Source: Rhynochetos jubatus (lineage: Eukaryota > Chordata > Aves > Eurypygiformes > Rhynochetidae). From it: a stretch of 64,000 nt of DNA. This document shows positions 62,594-64,000 of this stretch, in pieces. The DNA lies in contig CM050666.1 in assembly GCA_027574665.1 (NCBI GenBank), positions 1 to 64,000 on the forward strand, written 5' to 3'. How positions within the stretch are numbered: position 1 is the stretch's first letter; each line of letters starts with the position of its first letter. The notes under the pieces were generated by a model. That model did not search any database and was not told the origin of the DNA. It saw nothing but the letters and a program-made list of their open reading frames with translations. Position numbers and translations under genes: made by a program.

Positions 62594-64000
62594 TTGGTTG
62601 GTGGTGTTTTTTTCCATTCGTCCAATCTATCTTCAAAGGAGGCTCTTTTTATCCCTGGCATCTATAAGCTGCCTCCAACAGGTGTATAAATGCTGTACAC
62701 ATACATTGTACTTTAACTGAGAAATCTTAATTGCCAAGTTGGTCTTAAATGATTGAATAATGCCATAGCATGCTCCAGAAATTATTCCTGTTCCTGGCTT
62801 TGAATTTGCTGTGTCTGTGTGTGTTCCAGTAGAGTCCAGAAGGTTAGTCTGGATGGGTTGATACTTGATTACTTCTCTTCACCGTGAGGGATGCAAAGTA
62901 CTAGGGTGTGTTACAGAACTTCTGTTAAAGACAAGACAAGCTTGACTTTAGCACTAGGTTTTGGATTTTATTAATGGGAAATCTGTGAAGTTGAGCTTTA
63001 CTTGTTGATGGTGGGCAGGATGGGAAGGCATTTTGGTAGGCAATTGAAGGACCATTAAAATAATACAGAACGCTGGCACAAATGAATAGACAATATTGTT
63101 AATTGCTACATGATGAAACTTTTTCAATTACATGTCAAGCATGTGCTGCTTGCATCAGTGAATAAGGAAACGTGTCCTGTTTAAAACAACCAACCAACCT
63201 TCCCTTCACCTGGCTGCAGTCGTTCAACTTTGTCTACGATCCTGATTTACAGTTTTTATATTCTCCAGACTGAGTATCAATAAAGGATAAATATCTCGAA
63301 TAGGTGTAGTCATAGCACATTTAAAATAAATTAATTTCTAACATGACTATCAGGAGGCCAGAAGCATTTCATCAGGTATAGATCTCAATACTGTATTATG
63401 TTACCTGATGTATTGCTTCATTCACAAAACAGCATTTGTATTATTTGCAGATATTCTAGCATAATATTAGGTTTCTAGAAATAGCTAAATAGCAAATAAG
63501 ATTATGTTTTTGTATGCCAGTTATATATACTCTGTACTATTCTCTGGAAGGATAATGGAATAGTACCATCTGGCTTAAACTGGCTTAGCTTCTGAACTCT
63601 ATTTTAAACCTTCATAGCGGTAAGCTTGTGTGCTGTAATATATGCTCATTTCTGTACTGCTAAGTTTACATTTATTAAAGCTCCAGCTTCCAGTAAATAT
63701 CCCTATTTGGGAAAGCATCTCCTATAACTTCTCCTTCTTGCCTTTCTGAAGAACAGAAATACTGTCTTTGTTATTTTTTGTTTACCTTTTAGTCTGGTTT
63801 TCAATGGCAAAAGATTATACAATCGCAGTGTTGTTTCTGAAGTTTTCGGAGAGGAAGCTTAGTGGCTAATTTCAACCAATTTAACAGGAAAGTAGGAGTC
63901 TAAAAAATGCTAAATTCCTACAATAAGCCTACAGACCATATGGCCCAGAGCCCACACGTAATCCTTGCAGCTATTGCTTTCGTGTGCCAGTGGCCAGGGG

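Larger units (their letters stand above)
40371..64000 (+). other. UBE2E2: Start of a long UBE2E2 intron, running off the window
   Basis: At least 23.6 kb of intron with no further UBE2E2 exon. The gene is very long in mammals, so this fits. It holds a recursive-splice-like site (40,930-40,937), G-rich runs (44,352-44,379; 62,556-62,593), candidate conserved elements (48,700-49,320; 51,340-52,300), a 16-bp tandem duplication (55,151-55,182), an LTR-like repeat (55,450-56,390), a CR1 tail (56,493-56,855), T14 at 58,260-58,273, T21 at 62,433-62,453 and many T/G or A/C simple tracts. All open frames here look like chance. Confidence 0.85.

Noticed and set aside
62433-62720. Minus-strand retrocopy tailed by T21
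   Set aside because: No poly(A) signal, no recognised gene body and no flanking duplications.

Overview
The window reads as bird nuclear DNA. It is AT-rich, has one strong CpG island, carries several CR1 LINE copies with the bird-type 3' end (repeats of ATTCTATGAT), and contains a long LTR-like repeat of a kind I associate with avian genomes. One protein-coding gene is recognisable: the 5' end of UBE2E2, a class III ubiquitin-conjugating enzyme, on the + strand. The species cannot be fixed from the sequence.

Layout. About 1-27,690 is non-coding flank upstream of UBE2E2. It holds a short minus-strand CR1 tail (4,348-4,480), a 2.2-kb decayed CR1 on the + strand (about 15,610-17,803), an isolated GC-rich patch (20,590-20,930) and possible conserved elements. 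About 27,700-29,560 is the CpG island, with NF-Y/E2F/Sp1-like and AP-1 sites, a (GC)7 run, a C22 run and two candidate first-exon splice donors (after 28,534 and after 29,122). The first coding exon, with the start codon, is 32,910-33,085. The next coding exon is only 51 nt (40,320-40,370). The rest of the window, to 64,000, lies inside the following long intron. The remaining UBC-fold exons, including the catalytic cysteine, lie beyond the right edge.

In mammals the three UBE2E paralogues differ mainly in the disordered N-terminal extension encoded by the first coding exon. The UBC core begins at the end of that exon and continues in the 51-nt exon. The intronic and flanking DNA otherwise carries CR1 fragments, the LTR-like repeat, many G/T- or A/C-rich simple tracts, and possible cis-regulatory elements.

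No new multi-gene system was found. The observations most worth checking are a possible in-frame N-terminal extension from an alternative first exon, a recursive-splice-like AG|GTATGT site 560 nt after the 51-nt exon, a pair of D-box bZIP motifs in an inverted repeat 1 kb upstream of the promoter, and a Lys-to-Glu change next to the start of the UBC domain. Recognition of families here is from memory; no searches were run.
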